A DNA stretch of 64,000 nucleotides from Prolixibacteraceae bacterium JC049 (GTDB lineage: Bacteria; Bacteroidota; Bacteroidia; Bacteroidales; Prolixibacteraceae). The translations under genes were made by a program, and so were the position numbers. This document shows positions 44,872-53,256 of this stretch, piece by piece. The stretch lies in the NCBI GenBank assembly GCA_023369685.1, contig SACZ01000002.1:372001-436000 (forward strand). The letters are read 5' to 3'. The number at the start of each line of letters is the position of its first letter. The first letter of the stretch is position 1. The notes under the pieces were generated by a model that worked only from the letters and a program-made list of their open reading frames with translations, was not told where the DNA came from and ran no database searches.

Positions 44872-45771
44872 ATGAAAAAAGTACAATTATTCTCTATTTC
44901 CGAAAGCTCTCCGGATGGAATTTCTATTCACACTGTAGAGCATTCGAAGGTAAACTCTATGGCTGAAAATATTCAGTGCATGGACTCATTTATATTAAAT
45001 AATGTCACTTATATCATTTCATTTAAGAAAGACTCAGGAGATACTCAAATCTATGAGGCATGCAACAAGCAAGGAGAGTTTCTGAATCTTGTCAAGGAAA
45101 ATACTCTTGCTTTTTCCTCGACCCATGTAGCTATACTTCACTCTGAGAACAATGTATTGTGCTTGTCCTACAACGAAAAAACAGGCTACCTATCAATATT
45201 AGACATTTCTGATAATCTAAAACTAAATATAGTTTGTACTCTCAATATCGGAAAAGGAATATCCACACTAAAATCATTCATCTATCGTTGGCGAATGTTC
45301 TTCATTGCCTATAATATTGAAACCGGTCATGTGGATAAATATGAAGTATTGATAAATAAAAGCACCAGTTCTATTTCTACTTCTAAAGTATGGGATGATA
45401 AGTGGGCACAAGGATGGACACGTTTCTCGTTTTTTCAATTAGGAGCTGAAAACTTCTTCATTAAAACCAATATTAAATACGTAAAAGTCAATATCGATCA
45501 TTTTATGGATGATGCAGATGAAGGCTCTCATCCTGTATTAAATATTGATGCTCCGGCACAAATGAGAAGTTTAAATAATGTCAGTGCATTTACAGATCAG
45601 AAGGGCTTCCCATTTTTTGCAGCTTACAGTACCGATGGCAATCTCTCTTTCAATCGAATATATGGAAATTGTCTAGGATGGGACATGGTAAGTTTACTCA
45701 ACTCAGAACCTGGTCGTAGTTTATTGCTTCCATTTAAAAACGACAAGCAAAATTACCTACTAGTTTATTAA
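44872..45771 (+). CDS. Unknown protein, probably beta-propeller
   Basis: A 299-residue protein without signal peptide or membrane segment. It is built of short beta strands with a loose repeat: aromatic residue, FIAYNIETGxVxKYEV, W..WAQGWTRFSFF. This resembles the W-x-GWTxF-type propeller repeats of tachylectin/PLL-like lectins, but the repeats are weak, so the fold is an inference. It could bind a ligand or protein partner. It has no obvious active site and is the third gene of the cassette. Confidence 0.55.
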   Translation: MKKVQLFSISESSPDGISIHTVEHSKVNSMAENIQCMDSFILNNVTYIISFKKDSGDTQIYEACNKQGEFLNLVKENTLAFSSTHVAILHSENNVLCLSYNEKTGYLSILDISDNLKLNIVCTLNIGKGISTLKSFIYRWRMFFIAYNIETGHVDKYEVLINKSTSSISTSKVWDDKWAQGWTRFSFFQLGAENFFIKTNIKYVKVNIDHFMDDADEGSHPVLNIDAPAQMRSLNNVSAFTDQKGFPFFAAYSTDGNLSFNRIYGNCLGWDMVSLLNSEPGRSLLLPFKNDKQNYLLVY

Positions 45772-45800
45772 TTCAATTTTTTCACCTCAAACTCAATATT

Positions 45801-46892
45801 ATGTCAAACATCACACATGAAGTTAAGAGAATAAAGACAACTCATCTTCCTCCTCTTCCTGCTATTAGTTGGGACAAAATAAACGAAGAAGCTCCTCGTA
45901 ATATTAAATTCGACTATAAAAGTCCTAACGATCGACTGCCTCATGCAGATATTGTTGTAATCACCTGGACAAGCGCCGAATGGTCGGCTCTTGATCATGT
46001 ATTTGCAAACAGTAACGAAACCAGAAAAAGTTATGATGAATCGTGGCGGGACAACTGGATGCTCTATAGCAGAAATGCCATGAAATCTGATTTTTCAAAG
46101 CTATGGGGATACTTCAGGTTAGTAGAAATTAAAGGTCGCCGTGTAATGCTCTTCAAGTCTGAAGCCCATTTAGCACATCCTCCTTATATTGAAGGACTAA
46201 CTCAAATGGTACAGAACATAATCGATGACTCTCAACCTAAGCATATTTATTCGATAGGTACAGCTGGTGGCTCATCTTTAACAGAAATGCTTGGAGACAC
46301 TGTTATTACTAACTCTGGGCATATTATTCTGGAGAAAAAAGAAAATGAAAATGTTAGTTATAACAAACAAACGGTTACATGTAACTGGTTTCCATCGCTT
46401 GAAATGCAACAGAAGATAACTGACAACTTACTCATGTCCATGAATCAGGTACTTACTCCACATGAATTGAATCACCTACTTGATAGATTACATAAAGAGA
46501 AACCTCATTCATTGGCATTAACATTAAATGATCTGGTAAATGCGCCCTTAAATCCTCAAAATCTGAAACAAGCACGAATACTACCATGCAAGAATATCCC
46601 ATTACTCACCACAGATTACTACTTTATTGCCGATGGTAATGACTCTAGTGGATACTGCACTTTAGAAATGGATGATACTGTTGTTGGTCATGTAGCAAAA
46701 GAAAATCAAGTTGATTTTACATTTGTACGGAACATTTCCGATCCTATCGTTACTTCAGAAACAGTTTCGGGGACCGCTATCCCAAGTGATATTCGCGAAA
46801 GCTGGTCATCACTCATTTATGAAACATGTGGTTTCTATACCAGTTTTAATGGCGCACTAACCACTTGGGGGTGCATCATTGGTAAATCATAA
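45801..46892 (+). CDS. Nucleoside phosphorylase-superfamily-like protein
   Basis: A 363-residue protein. Its opening HADIVVITWTSAEWSALD resembles the first strand of purine/uridine phosphorylases. IYSIGTAGG is the phosphate-binding region, and LEMDDTVVGHVA followed by FVRNISDP matches the sugar-contacting MExxA/ISD motifs. Nucleoside phosphorylases split the N-glycosidic bond of nucleosides with phosphate. Some superfamily members serve as effector or sensor domains in defence proteins. Many positions deviate from housekeeping enzymes and there is an insertion of about 120 residues, so a specialised substrate or role is likely. Confidence 0.7.
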   Translation: MSNITHEVKRIKTTHLPPLPAISWDKINEEAPRNIKFDYKSPNDRLPHADIVVITWTSAEWSALDHVFANSNETRKSYDESWRDNWMLYSRNAMKSDFSKLWGYFRLVEIKGRRVMLFKSEAHLAHPPYIEGLTQMVQNIIDDSQPKHIYSIGTAGGSSLTEMLGDTVITNSGHIILEKKENENVSYNKQTVTCNWFPSLEMQQKITDNLLMSMNQVLTPHELNHLLDRLHKEKPHSLALTLNDLVNAPLNPQNLKQARILPCKNIPLLTTDYYFIADGNDSSGYCTLEMDDTVVGHVAKENQVDFTFVRNISDPIVTSETVSGTAIPSDIRESWSSLIYETCGFYTSFNGALTTWGCIIGKS

Positions 46893-47024
46893 AAATTCCT
46901 CCAAATCAATCTACATTGACTCTTCCTCTATCAGGTAAAACCTCTCAAAGACACTATATAAGTGGGAGCATTTTACTTGTTACTTTTTTATCTCAAATTT
47001 CATAATTCAAAAAAGAAAAATGAC

Positions 47025-48635
47025 ATGAAATCATCAGCTTTAGAAGTAAAATTAGTAAGCGATGTACGGAACTGCAAGACCTGCCAATGGTTCTGGGGAG
47101 CCGTACCTCCTTATGGGAATTTTCCTGTTTTCGATTGGAACGAAGACTATCCCAAAGAAGTTAGAGATCAACATCAGACTCTTGATTATATTTCTCAAAA
47201 ACCAACAATGAAAGTTAAAGCATGTGGTGAAGGACAAGTTGACTCAGGTATAATGCATGGTTGTAGAAAAGCCCCCATAATGACCATTGGAATAAATCCC
47301 AATATGACAGCCTACTTCCCAAGTGAAGCTGGTGCGGTTTGGGCCTATCCCAACCTGAGCAAAAATGAACGTTATGCCTATTATTATCGCCACCACAATG
47401 TATATCAGGAGAGCCTGGGAATTGAGTTCATTAAAGAAAATATAAAAAACGGAACCGAAATTATTGCGGAACAGGATGGATGGCTACTTGATGCAGACAG
47501 GTGTTCAGATCATCGTTGGTTACTGTTAACTATTGCCTATATAGATGGAACTGAAAAGCAAATAGAAGTAGCCTGGACAGATCAACTTCGCTTTGTAGTA
47601 TTAGTAGACACTAAAAACAAAAAAGACTCCCAGAAGCTTAGTTTCAAGAAGGGAGAAGTTATTGGAGCTAAAATAGATGGACTTACTGGTGCCAACAAAC
47701 AGCTTTATGAAAATAGCACAGGCTATTATCAGCGATATGTTAATGTTTTAAATCAATTTAAAACAATAATGAAAGGACAACCGGTAGCAAAGGCTGATCT
47801 CTCAATTTCGGAAGATGTGGCTCAACATGATATGATTGCATGTGCATCACCAGGCTGGAGCTCAAAGTACGATATCCCCACTCAAAAAATTACAAAAAAC
47901 TGTGTTATTGACAATGCCTTTGTTGTATCACAGCTTATTCAAACCAGACCAGCTGTAATTGTCATTGTTGGAGGAAGTTCTATGGAGATGTTTGCCAAGG
48001 TATTTGGCCACTTTCTAACTGATTTCGATTACTATTATGAAGTAGAAAAAGAAAATGGAGAGAAAATAAAAGTAATTAAAGAAACCTATCAGTTATTAAA
48101 AGAAACCACCGAAAGAGAAAAGTTTCTAAATATAAAAACAGATGATTATGAACTAAAATCGCGTATAGTTATTTCGCCTCATTTTTCTTATTCATCGAAC
48201 TTTGTTGAGCAAGCCAGACTATCTGATGCTGCTTGGCAAGCATTTCAGGCTGACTTTATAGAAGATACTCAAATTCTCATGAAAGCTGGTCGTGTACAGG
48301 AAAACAGTTGGAACTCCATTGTTCCTATCCGTATTCACGGTAAAGACGACCATATAAAACAACAGCTTAGTGCTCCAGCATGGGATGTTTTAATGGCATA
48401 CTATTACGACCCTATTAATATGCTGGCCGACGTATTGAAACAAGAATATGATGCCAAGCGAATTAGTTACGATGCTTCTATAAGTCGACTAAAAAGAACT
48501 GAAGGAGCCTGTCAGTTTTGTGTAAACGATCTATGGCAGTTTCCAGAAGGATGTCCATACGACAAAAACACAGAAACACCGCCTGCTCAAGGAGAGCTAG
48601 AATCAGTAGTAAAAGAAGTTATTGCTACACATTAA
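47025..48635 (+). CDS. Uracil-DNA glycosylase superfamily-like protein with putative Fe-S cysteines
   Basis: A 536-residue protein of uncertain family. Pattern: C17-x2-C20, then CGEGQVDSG with C67, C80, then IMTIGINPNMT near 86-95, RPAVIVIVGGSSMEMFAKVFG near 306-326, and RIVISPHFS further on. This order (CxxC, GEG, motif A, hydrophobic LG-type strand, PHxS) follows Fe-S UDGs of family 4, while GINPN looks like the GINPG motif A of MUG/TDG enzymes. A beta-rich insert of about 150 residues lies between motif A and the middle of the domain. A further cysteine group (C496, C499, C510) lies near the C-terminus. I chose the ATG at 47025; an upstream GTG would add 21 hydrophobic residues. Confidence 0.5.
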   Translation: MKSSALEVKLVSDVRNCKTCQWFWGAVPPYGNFPVFDWNEDYPKEVRDQHQTLDYISQKPTMKVKACGEGQVDSGIMHGCRKAPIMTIGINPNMTAYFPSEAGAVWAYPNLSKNERYAYYYRHHNVYQESLGIEFIKENIKNGTEIIAEQDGWLLDADRCSDHRWLLLTIAYIDGTEKQIEVAWTDQLRFVVLVDTKNKKDSQKLSFKKGEVIGAKIDGLTGANKQLYENSTGYYQRYVNVLNQFKTIMKGQPVAKADLSISEDVAQHDMIACASPGWSSKYDIPTQKITKNCVIDNAFVVSQLIQTRPAVIVIVGGSSMEMFAKVFGHFLTDFDYYYEVEKENGEKIKVIKETYQLLKETTEREKFLNIKTDDYELKSRIVISPHFSYSSNFVEQARLSDAAWQAFQADFIEDTQILMKAGRVQENSWNSIVPIRIHGKDDHIKQQLSAPAWDVLMAYYYDPINMLADVLKQEYDAKRISYDASISRLKRTEGACQFCVNDLWQFPEGCPYDKNTETPPAQGELESVVKEVIATH

Positions 48636-48644
48636 TTCATACTA

Positions 48645-48698
48645 AAGCCACTTTATCTTCATTTTAACACAACATTATGTGAAAAGGTAAAGTGGCTT
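48645..48698. terminator. Stem-loop between convergent genes
   Basis: An 11-bp perfect stem (aagccacttta / taaagtggctt) with a 32-nt loop lies just after the cassette and before the convergent DUF4105 gene. There is no T-run. Confidence 0.5.
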
Positions 48699-48728
48699 CC
48701 CTAACATCGAATACACGAGAAGTATGCT

Positions 48729-49889
48729 CTATCTTCTCAACCCAACTCCTACACGAATAGCCAGTGAACCAACCATCCAGATAACAGGAGAGGCAAACTG
48801 TTGCGGCACAATAAAAATGCTTATACCAAACAGTACAATTGCAATTGCAGTAAACTTAGGATACCAACTGAACTTATTTCTCCAACTAGTTTTGACTAGA
48901 CCAATTGCGTAGATAAGGTGAGTGGGTAATGCCCACGCCAGGTTATAGTTGGGATGCATAGCCGGATGTTCCGACACAAGTGCAAACCAGGTTAGCACTA
49001 CTCCTACCAATCCGAAAACCAGATACCAGATACCATCGAGCCAGAAATAATGCTTCTGTTTTTTCTGCTCTTTCATGGTTAACAACACTGTAGCTAAAAA
49101 CAGCAATAAGAAAAACCACGTTACAATGCTAATATGATTATTGTAGCTTAATGTTTCTTCAGGCTGGAAAATCCATCTTCCTTCTGTTACAAGAGGTTTA
49201 CTACGATTGCCTTTTACAATCTTTCCTTTGCCAAACTGATCTTTTACCCAATCGGGCAAAAACATCTCTTCGTATCGATTTATTTTACGATCGGCAGGCG
49301 CTCCCACCACTAAGTCAATTCCAAAATTTGCCCAAGGCATTACCTGTTGATAGTGATTAATCCAACCGCGATATGTTTGACGTGTTTCTTCCGGATCAGC
49401 CCATTTTACTTTCCCATCTACATTTTTCTCAACGATATCTCGCACACGAGTAGCACAATTGTCCTCGAAGAAATTGTATCGATATTCTCGATTCTTCGGA
49501 AGAGCATTTACAACTAAAGCATCGAACAGCTGCTGTTTTTCTTTAGGTGAAAGATTTAAATCCTGCTCATAAATTGAGCGATTATCTTTTATGTACTCTT
49601 GTGCCGATCGCTTAAAATCGAACTTCGCTAACAGGTAGTCGGTCTGCCCCTTAGCAAAACGATAAACAAAGTTCGGTTTTGAGAAACTAAAAATACCGTA
49701 ATTGTATACTACATCCACTCCTTGCAGCTCATCTGTAACGCGTATTGCCGAATGCCCATACATTCCATGCAATTCTACACTTGGCCCATAAGTAATTAAG
49801 CTCACCTTCGATTGTGGTGATAATTGCATTGCTGCAAAAACAGCTAATGATAAAACAGTTAGCACTGCTGATAGTATCAATTTCTTCAT
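48729..49889 (-). CDS. DUF4105 domain membrane protein
   Basis: A 386-residue protein. After a signal-like hydrophobic start, the extracytoplasmic DUF4105 domain (about 20-260) carries GHSAIRV with a conserved His and EDNCATRVRD with a conserved Cys, the likely catalytic pair. Four to five membrane helices fill the C-terminal half (about 255-386). DUF4105 proteins have been reported as lipoprotein N-acyltransferases (Lnb) in some bacteria; I recall this but cannot check it, so the role is tentative. I chose the ATG that begins MKKLILS, eight codons after the longest possible start. Confidence 0.8.
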   Translation of the reverse strand: MKKLILSAVLTVLSLAVFAAMQLSPQSKVSLITYGPSVELHGMYGHSAIRVTDELQGVDVVYNYGIFSFSKPNFVYRFAKGQTDYLLAKFDFKRSAQEYIKDNRSIYEQDLNLSPKEKQQLFDALVVNALPKNREYRYNFFEDNCATRVRDIVEKNVDGKVKWADPEETRQTYRGWINHYQQVMPWANFGIDLVVGAPADRKINRYEEMFLPDWVKDQFGKGKIVKGNRSKPLVTEGRWIFQPEETLSYNNHISIVTWFFLLLFLATVLLTMKEQKKQKHYFWLDGIWYLVFGLVGVVLTWFALVSEHPAMHPNYNLAWALPTHLIYAIGLVKTSWRNKFSWYPKFTAIAIVLFGISIFIVPQQFASPVIWMVGSLAIRVGVGLRR

Positions 49890-49993
49890 TTTCCTTCGCT
49901 TTAGACTAAACAATGTTAATAAGATGAATTGAACATGGCAAATTATCTATTTGAAACTTACTAATTCTCGTAAACGCCACAATAAAAGACCCC

Positions 49994-50026
49994 ATTGTCT
50001 GATTTAATGAAAAATGATTACTTTTG
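49994..50026 (+). promoter_or_regulatory. Promoter of ricT copy 2
   Basis: A -33 box attg (49994-49997) and a -7 box TACTTTTG (50019-50026), separated by 21 nt, fit the Bacteroidota consensus. The leader would be about 20 nt. Confidence 0.6.
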
Positions 50027-50053
50027 TCAATAATTAATCTAAATAAAAATAGA

Positions 50054-51157
50054 ATGAATTGCAATGGATGTGCCATTCGAAATATATATAACTCAGAAGA
50101 AAGCAGGCGGGGAAAACTGGATGCCCACAATTGGTTAAACAATTTGCCCGACACTTCGGAAGAGTTCGACATTGTTGAAGTTCAATTCAAAAATACACGC
50201 AAAGCTTTCTACCGAAATACAGATGGTCTCAGAGTAAAACGAGGAGATATTGTAGTGGTAGAAGCGAATCCGGGACATGATGTTGGCAAAGTAGCTCTCG
50301 TAGGAAAGCTAGCCCAACTACAATACGAACGCAAAGAGAAGAATCCGGGGCGTTTCGAATTGAAAAAGATATATCGATTGGCAAAAGAATACGATCTAGA
50401 GCGTTGGCAAAACGCCAAAGATCGGGAATACCTGACATTAATTAAGTCGCGCCAGTTTGCTCAAAAGCTAAAACTGGAGATGAAAATTAGCGATGTAGAG
50501 TTTCAGGGAGATGAGCGGAAAGCCATTTTCTACTACATAGCCGATGGACGTGTTGATTTTAGGCAGTTAATTAAAATATACGCCAAAGAGTTCCACATTC
50601 GGGTAGAGATGAAACAAATAGGAGCTCGCCAGGAAGCAGGAATGGTAGGAGGAATAGGTTCTTGTGGTCGTGAACTATGTTGTTCGTCGTGGCGAACCGA
50701 TTTCTCGTCGGTCTCTTCTGATGCTGCCCGTATTCAGGAGTTACCTCCCAATGCACAGAAGTTGGCAGGACAGTGCGGAAAGCTAAAGTGCTGTTTAATG
50801 TTCGAGTTGGATCATTACATCGAAGCTCGTGAAGATTTCCCTCGTCAATTGCTGGAGCTAGATCTGGAAAAAGGAAGAGCAATACCGGTAAAAACAGAGG
50901 TGATGAAAAAGGTGATTTGGTACACCTATCTTGAAGATCAAACTTCGCCAGCATTTCCTTTGTCGCTCGACCAGGTGAAGAAAATAATCAACTTAAACAA
51001 ACGAGGGAAGCAACCAAAGCCTAGGCTGGAAGAAGCAAATATAGAAGAACCAGCAGTAAATGGTTTTCAACATGGCACTGCTAATATCTCATCGAAAAAC
51101 AATCGCCCATTCCGGAAGAAATCGGGAAACAGAAAACGAAAAAATAGAAATAAGTAA
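50054..51157 (+). CDS. PSP1-domain protein RicT, copy 2
   Basis: A 367-residue paralogue of the RicT protein at 1981-3405. It keeps the core motifs KNTRKxFYRN, GRVDFRQLIK, MKQIGARQEAG, CGRELCC and KLKCCL, but has only two N-terminal cysteines (C3, C6) and a short basic C-terminal tail of about 40 residues (KKSGNRKRKNRNK). Its function is inferred as for RicT. It is in an operon with trhO (0 nt gap) and dus (4 nt gap), two tRNA-modification genes. The open frame extends to a TTG at 50024, but the promoter overlaps that codon, so the ATG at 50054 is better. Confidence 0.88.
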   Translation: MNCNGCAIRNIYNSEESRRGKLDAHNWLNNLPDTSEEFDIVEVQFKNTRKAFYRNTDGLRVKRGDIVVVEANPGHDVGKVALVGKLAQLQYERKEKNPGRFELKKIYRLAKEYDLERWQNAKDREYLTLIKSRQFAQKLKLEMKISDVEFQGDERKAIFYYIADGRVDFRQLIKIYAKEFHIRVEMKQIGARQEAGMVGGIGSCGRELCCSSWRTDFSSVSSDAARIQELPPNAQKLAGQCGKLKCCLMFELDHYIEAREDFPRQLLELDLEKGRAIPVKTEVMKKVIWYTYLEDQTSPAFPLSLDQVKKIINLNKRGKQPKPRLEEANIEEPAVNGFQHGTANISSKNNRPFRKKSGNRKRKNRNK

Positions 51158-52195
51158 ATGGAGCTATACAATAAAGTGGATCGAAAGATCTTAATGGAAA
51201 GACTTCAAAACGAACCTTTTCAACGAAAAACAATATCATTCTACCGATACGTAATAATCGATAATCCACAAGAGTTTCGCGATAAGCTTTATCAGAAATG
51301 GAATGCCTTGCAATGCTTCGGTCGTATTTATGTGGCACATGAAGGGATTAACGCACAAATGAGTATCCCCGAACATCACGTCGATCAGTTTCTGAATGAA
51401 TTAAATGCAACCACTGGTTTGCAAAATATGCCAATAAAATGGGCAGTAGAAGACGATGGTAAATCATTCTATAAGTTAACCATTAAGGTTCGTTCTAAAA
51501 TTGTAGCCGACGGATTGAACGATAAAGCGTTCGATGTAACCAATGTGGGCAAACACCTAAATGCATTGGAGTTCCATGAATTAATAGGACAGTCCGACAC
51601 CATAGCCATTGACATGCGCAATCATTACGAATCGGAAATTGGTCATTTTCAAGGTGCAGTTTGCCCCGACGTAGATACTTTTCGGGAAGAGTTGGATTTT
51701 GTTACCGAAAACTATGCCGATCAAAAAGACAAAAAGGTGTTGCTCTATTGTACCGGAGGTGTGCGTTGTGAGAAAGCCAGCGCATGGTTAAAACACAATG
51801 GTTTTCAAGATGTAAATCAGTTGCACGGTGGCATAATTGAGTATGCCCGACAGATAAAAGCAAACAACTTGCAATCGAAGTTTATTGGTAAAAACTTTGT
51901 TTTCGATCAACGATTGGGCGAAAGTATCGATGGACAAATCATCTCTAAATGCCATCAGTGTGGCGAGCCATGCGATACGCATACCAATTGTGCCAACGAC
52001 GATTGTCATCTGCTTTTTATTCAGTGTGAAAAGTGCAAAGAAAAACACCGTGGCTGCTGCACTCCCGAATGTACTTCGATTATCGATTTACCAACTGAGG
52101 AGCGGAAAAAATTGCGCATAAGTTATCAAAAGAAATATGCCGACTCTACCATTTACAAAAGTCGACTTCGACCTAAACTAAAAATAGAGGCTTAG
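51158..52195 (+). CDS. trhO: tRNA uridine 5-hydroxylase TrhO (rhodanese-like)
   Basis: A 345-residue rhodanese-family protein. An N-terminal domain with RIYVAHEGINAQMS is followed by the rhodanese core (about 130-230) with IAIDMRNHYESEIGHF and the active-site Cys198 in LLYCTGGVRCEKAS. A Cys-rich C-terminal zinc-binding-like part follows (CHQCGEPCD, CEKCKEKHRGCC). TrhO (YceA) hydroxylates wobble uridine of some tRNAs to ho5U. It begins directly at the base after the ricT stop, suggesting strong coupling. Confidence 0.92.
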   Translation: MELYNKVDRKILMERLQNEPFQRKTISFYRYVIIDNPQEFRDKLYQKWNALQCFGRIYVAHEGINAQMSIPEHHVDQFLNELNATTGLQNMPIKWAVEDDGKSFYKLTIKVRSKIVADGLNDKAFDVTNVGKHLNALEFHELIGQSDTIAIDMRNHYESEIGHFQGAVCPDVDTFREELDFVTENYADQKDKKVLLYCTGGVRCEKASAWLKHNGFQDVNQLHGGIIEYARQIKANNLQSKFIGKNFVFDQRLGESIDGQIISKCHQCGEPCDTHTNCANDDCHLLFIQCEKCKEKHRGCCTPECTSIIDLPTEERKKLRISYQKKYADSTIYKSRLRPKLKIEA

Positions 52196-52199
52196 CATT

Positions 52200-53177
52200 A
52201 TGATTTTCTGGAAAGAACTGGATCAGCCCTATTTTGCGTTGGCACCAATGGAAGATGTTACCGATACGGTTTTTCGGGAAGTGGTACTTTCTACTTTTCA
52301 CGAAAGTCCGCTGAAAATCCTCTTCACCGAATTTACTAATGTCGACGGACTATGTCATCCTGTGGGGAGAGAAAAGGTAAGCCACCGACTAATGGTTAAC
52401 GCCTCGGAGCGTAAGCTACTACAAGAAAAAGGGGTAAAACTGGTAGCACAAATTTGGGGAAACAACCCCGAGAAGTTTTATCAAGCTACTAAAATGCTTA
52501 CTGAAGAGTATCAGTTCGATGGAATTGATATTAACATGGGCTGCCCGGTAAAAAAGGTGGTAAAAAGCAAATGTTGTTCGGCTTTAATTCAATATCCCGA
52601 ATTGGCCAAAGAGATTGTAAAAGCTACGCAAGAAGCCACTCATCTTCCGGTGAGTGTTAAAACACGTATTGGGTTTAACCATATTCAAACCGAAGAGTGG
52701 ATTTCTCATTTGCTGGAGGTTAATCCTGCGGCAATAACCATTCATGGTCGTATTCAAAAACAGTTGTCGGATGGCGAGGCCAACTGGGAAGAGATAGCCA
52801 AGGCCGTACAGTTGAATTCAGGTATTCCAATTATCGGGAATGGCGATGTTATTAGTGTTGCCGATGGTATGCAAAAAGTGAATGAAACAGGCGTAAACGG
52901 TCTAATGGTCGGTCGTGGTATTTTCAATAATCCGTGGATGTTTGCAGAAAACCAAGATATTGATACTACTCAACGTTTGCAGCTTATCCGAAAGCATATT
53001 CAGCTATTCGAATCCACCTGGAGGAAAACAAAAAATCCGAATATTCTCAAACGCTTTTTTAAAATATACATCAATGGCTTTACCGGAGCATCTACTTTGC
53101 GAAATAGTTTAATGACGGCCTCCGGATACGAAGATTTTTATTCCACTTTAGATGATTTTTCGATTCGAAATAAATAA
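52200..53177 (+). CDS. dus: tRNA-dihydrouridine synthase
   Basis: A 325-residue FMN enzyme that reduces uridine to dihydrouridine in tRNA D-loops. The Dus pattern is clear: LAPMEDVTDTVFREV at the start, FDGIDINMGCPVKKV with the catalytic Cys in GCP, VSVKTRIGF, ITIHGRIQKQLS and GNGDV...GLMVGRGIFNNPWMF for FMN phosphate binding. It is the third gene of the ricT-trhO-dus operon, and a perfect palindromic terminator follows. Which D-loop position it modifies cannot be told. Confidence 0.94.
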   Translation: MIFWKELDQPYFALAPMEDVTDTVFREVVLSTFHESPLKILFTEFTNVDGLCHPVGREKVSHRLMVNASERKLLQEKGVKLVAQIWGNNPEKFYQATKMLTEEYQFDGIDINMGCPVKKVVKSKCCSALIQYPELAKEIVKATQEATHLPVSVKTRIGFNHIQTEEWISHLLEVNPAAITIHGRIQKQLSDGEANWEEIAKAVQLNSGIPIIGNGDVISVADGMQKVNETGVNGLMVGRGIFNNPWMFAENQDIDTTQRLQLIRKHIQLFESTWRKTKNPNILKRFFKIYINGFTGASTLRNSLMTASGYEDFYSTLDDFSIRNK

Positions 53178-53226
53178 AACTGCTCAATGACTATATTGAT
53201 GCATGCAACGTAGAAGTTATATGATA

Positions 53227-53250
53227 AGAGCCACAAAATTTTGTGGCTCT
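53227..53250. terminator. Bidirectional terminator (24-bp perfect palindrome)
   Basis: agagccacaaaa followed by its reverse complement lies between the convergent dus and hemG genes. Confidence 0.85.
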
Positions 53251-53256
53251 ACTATT

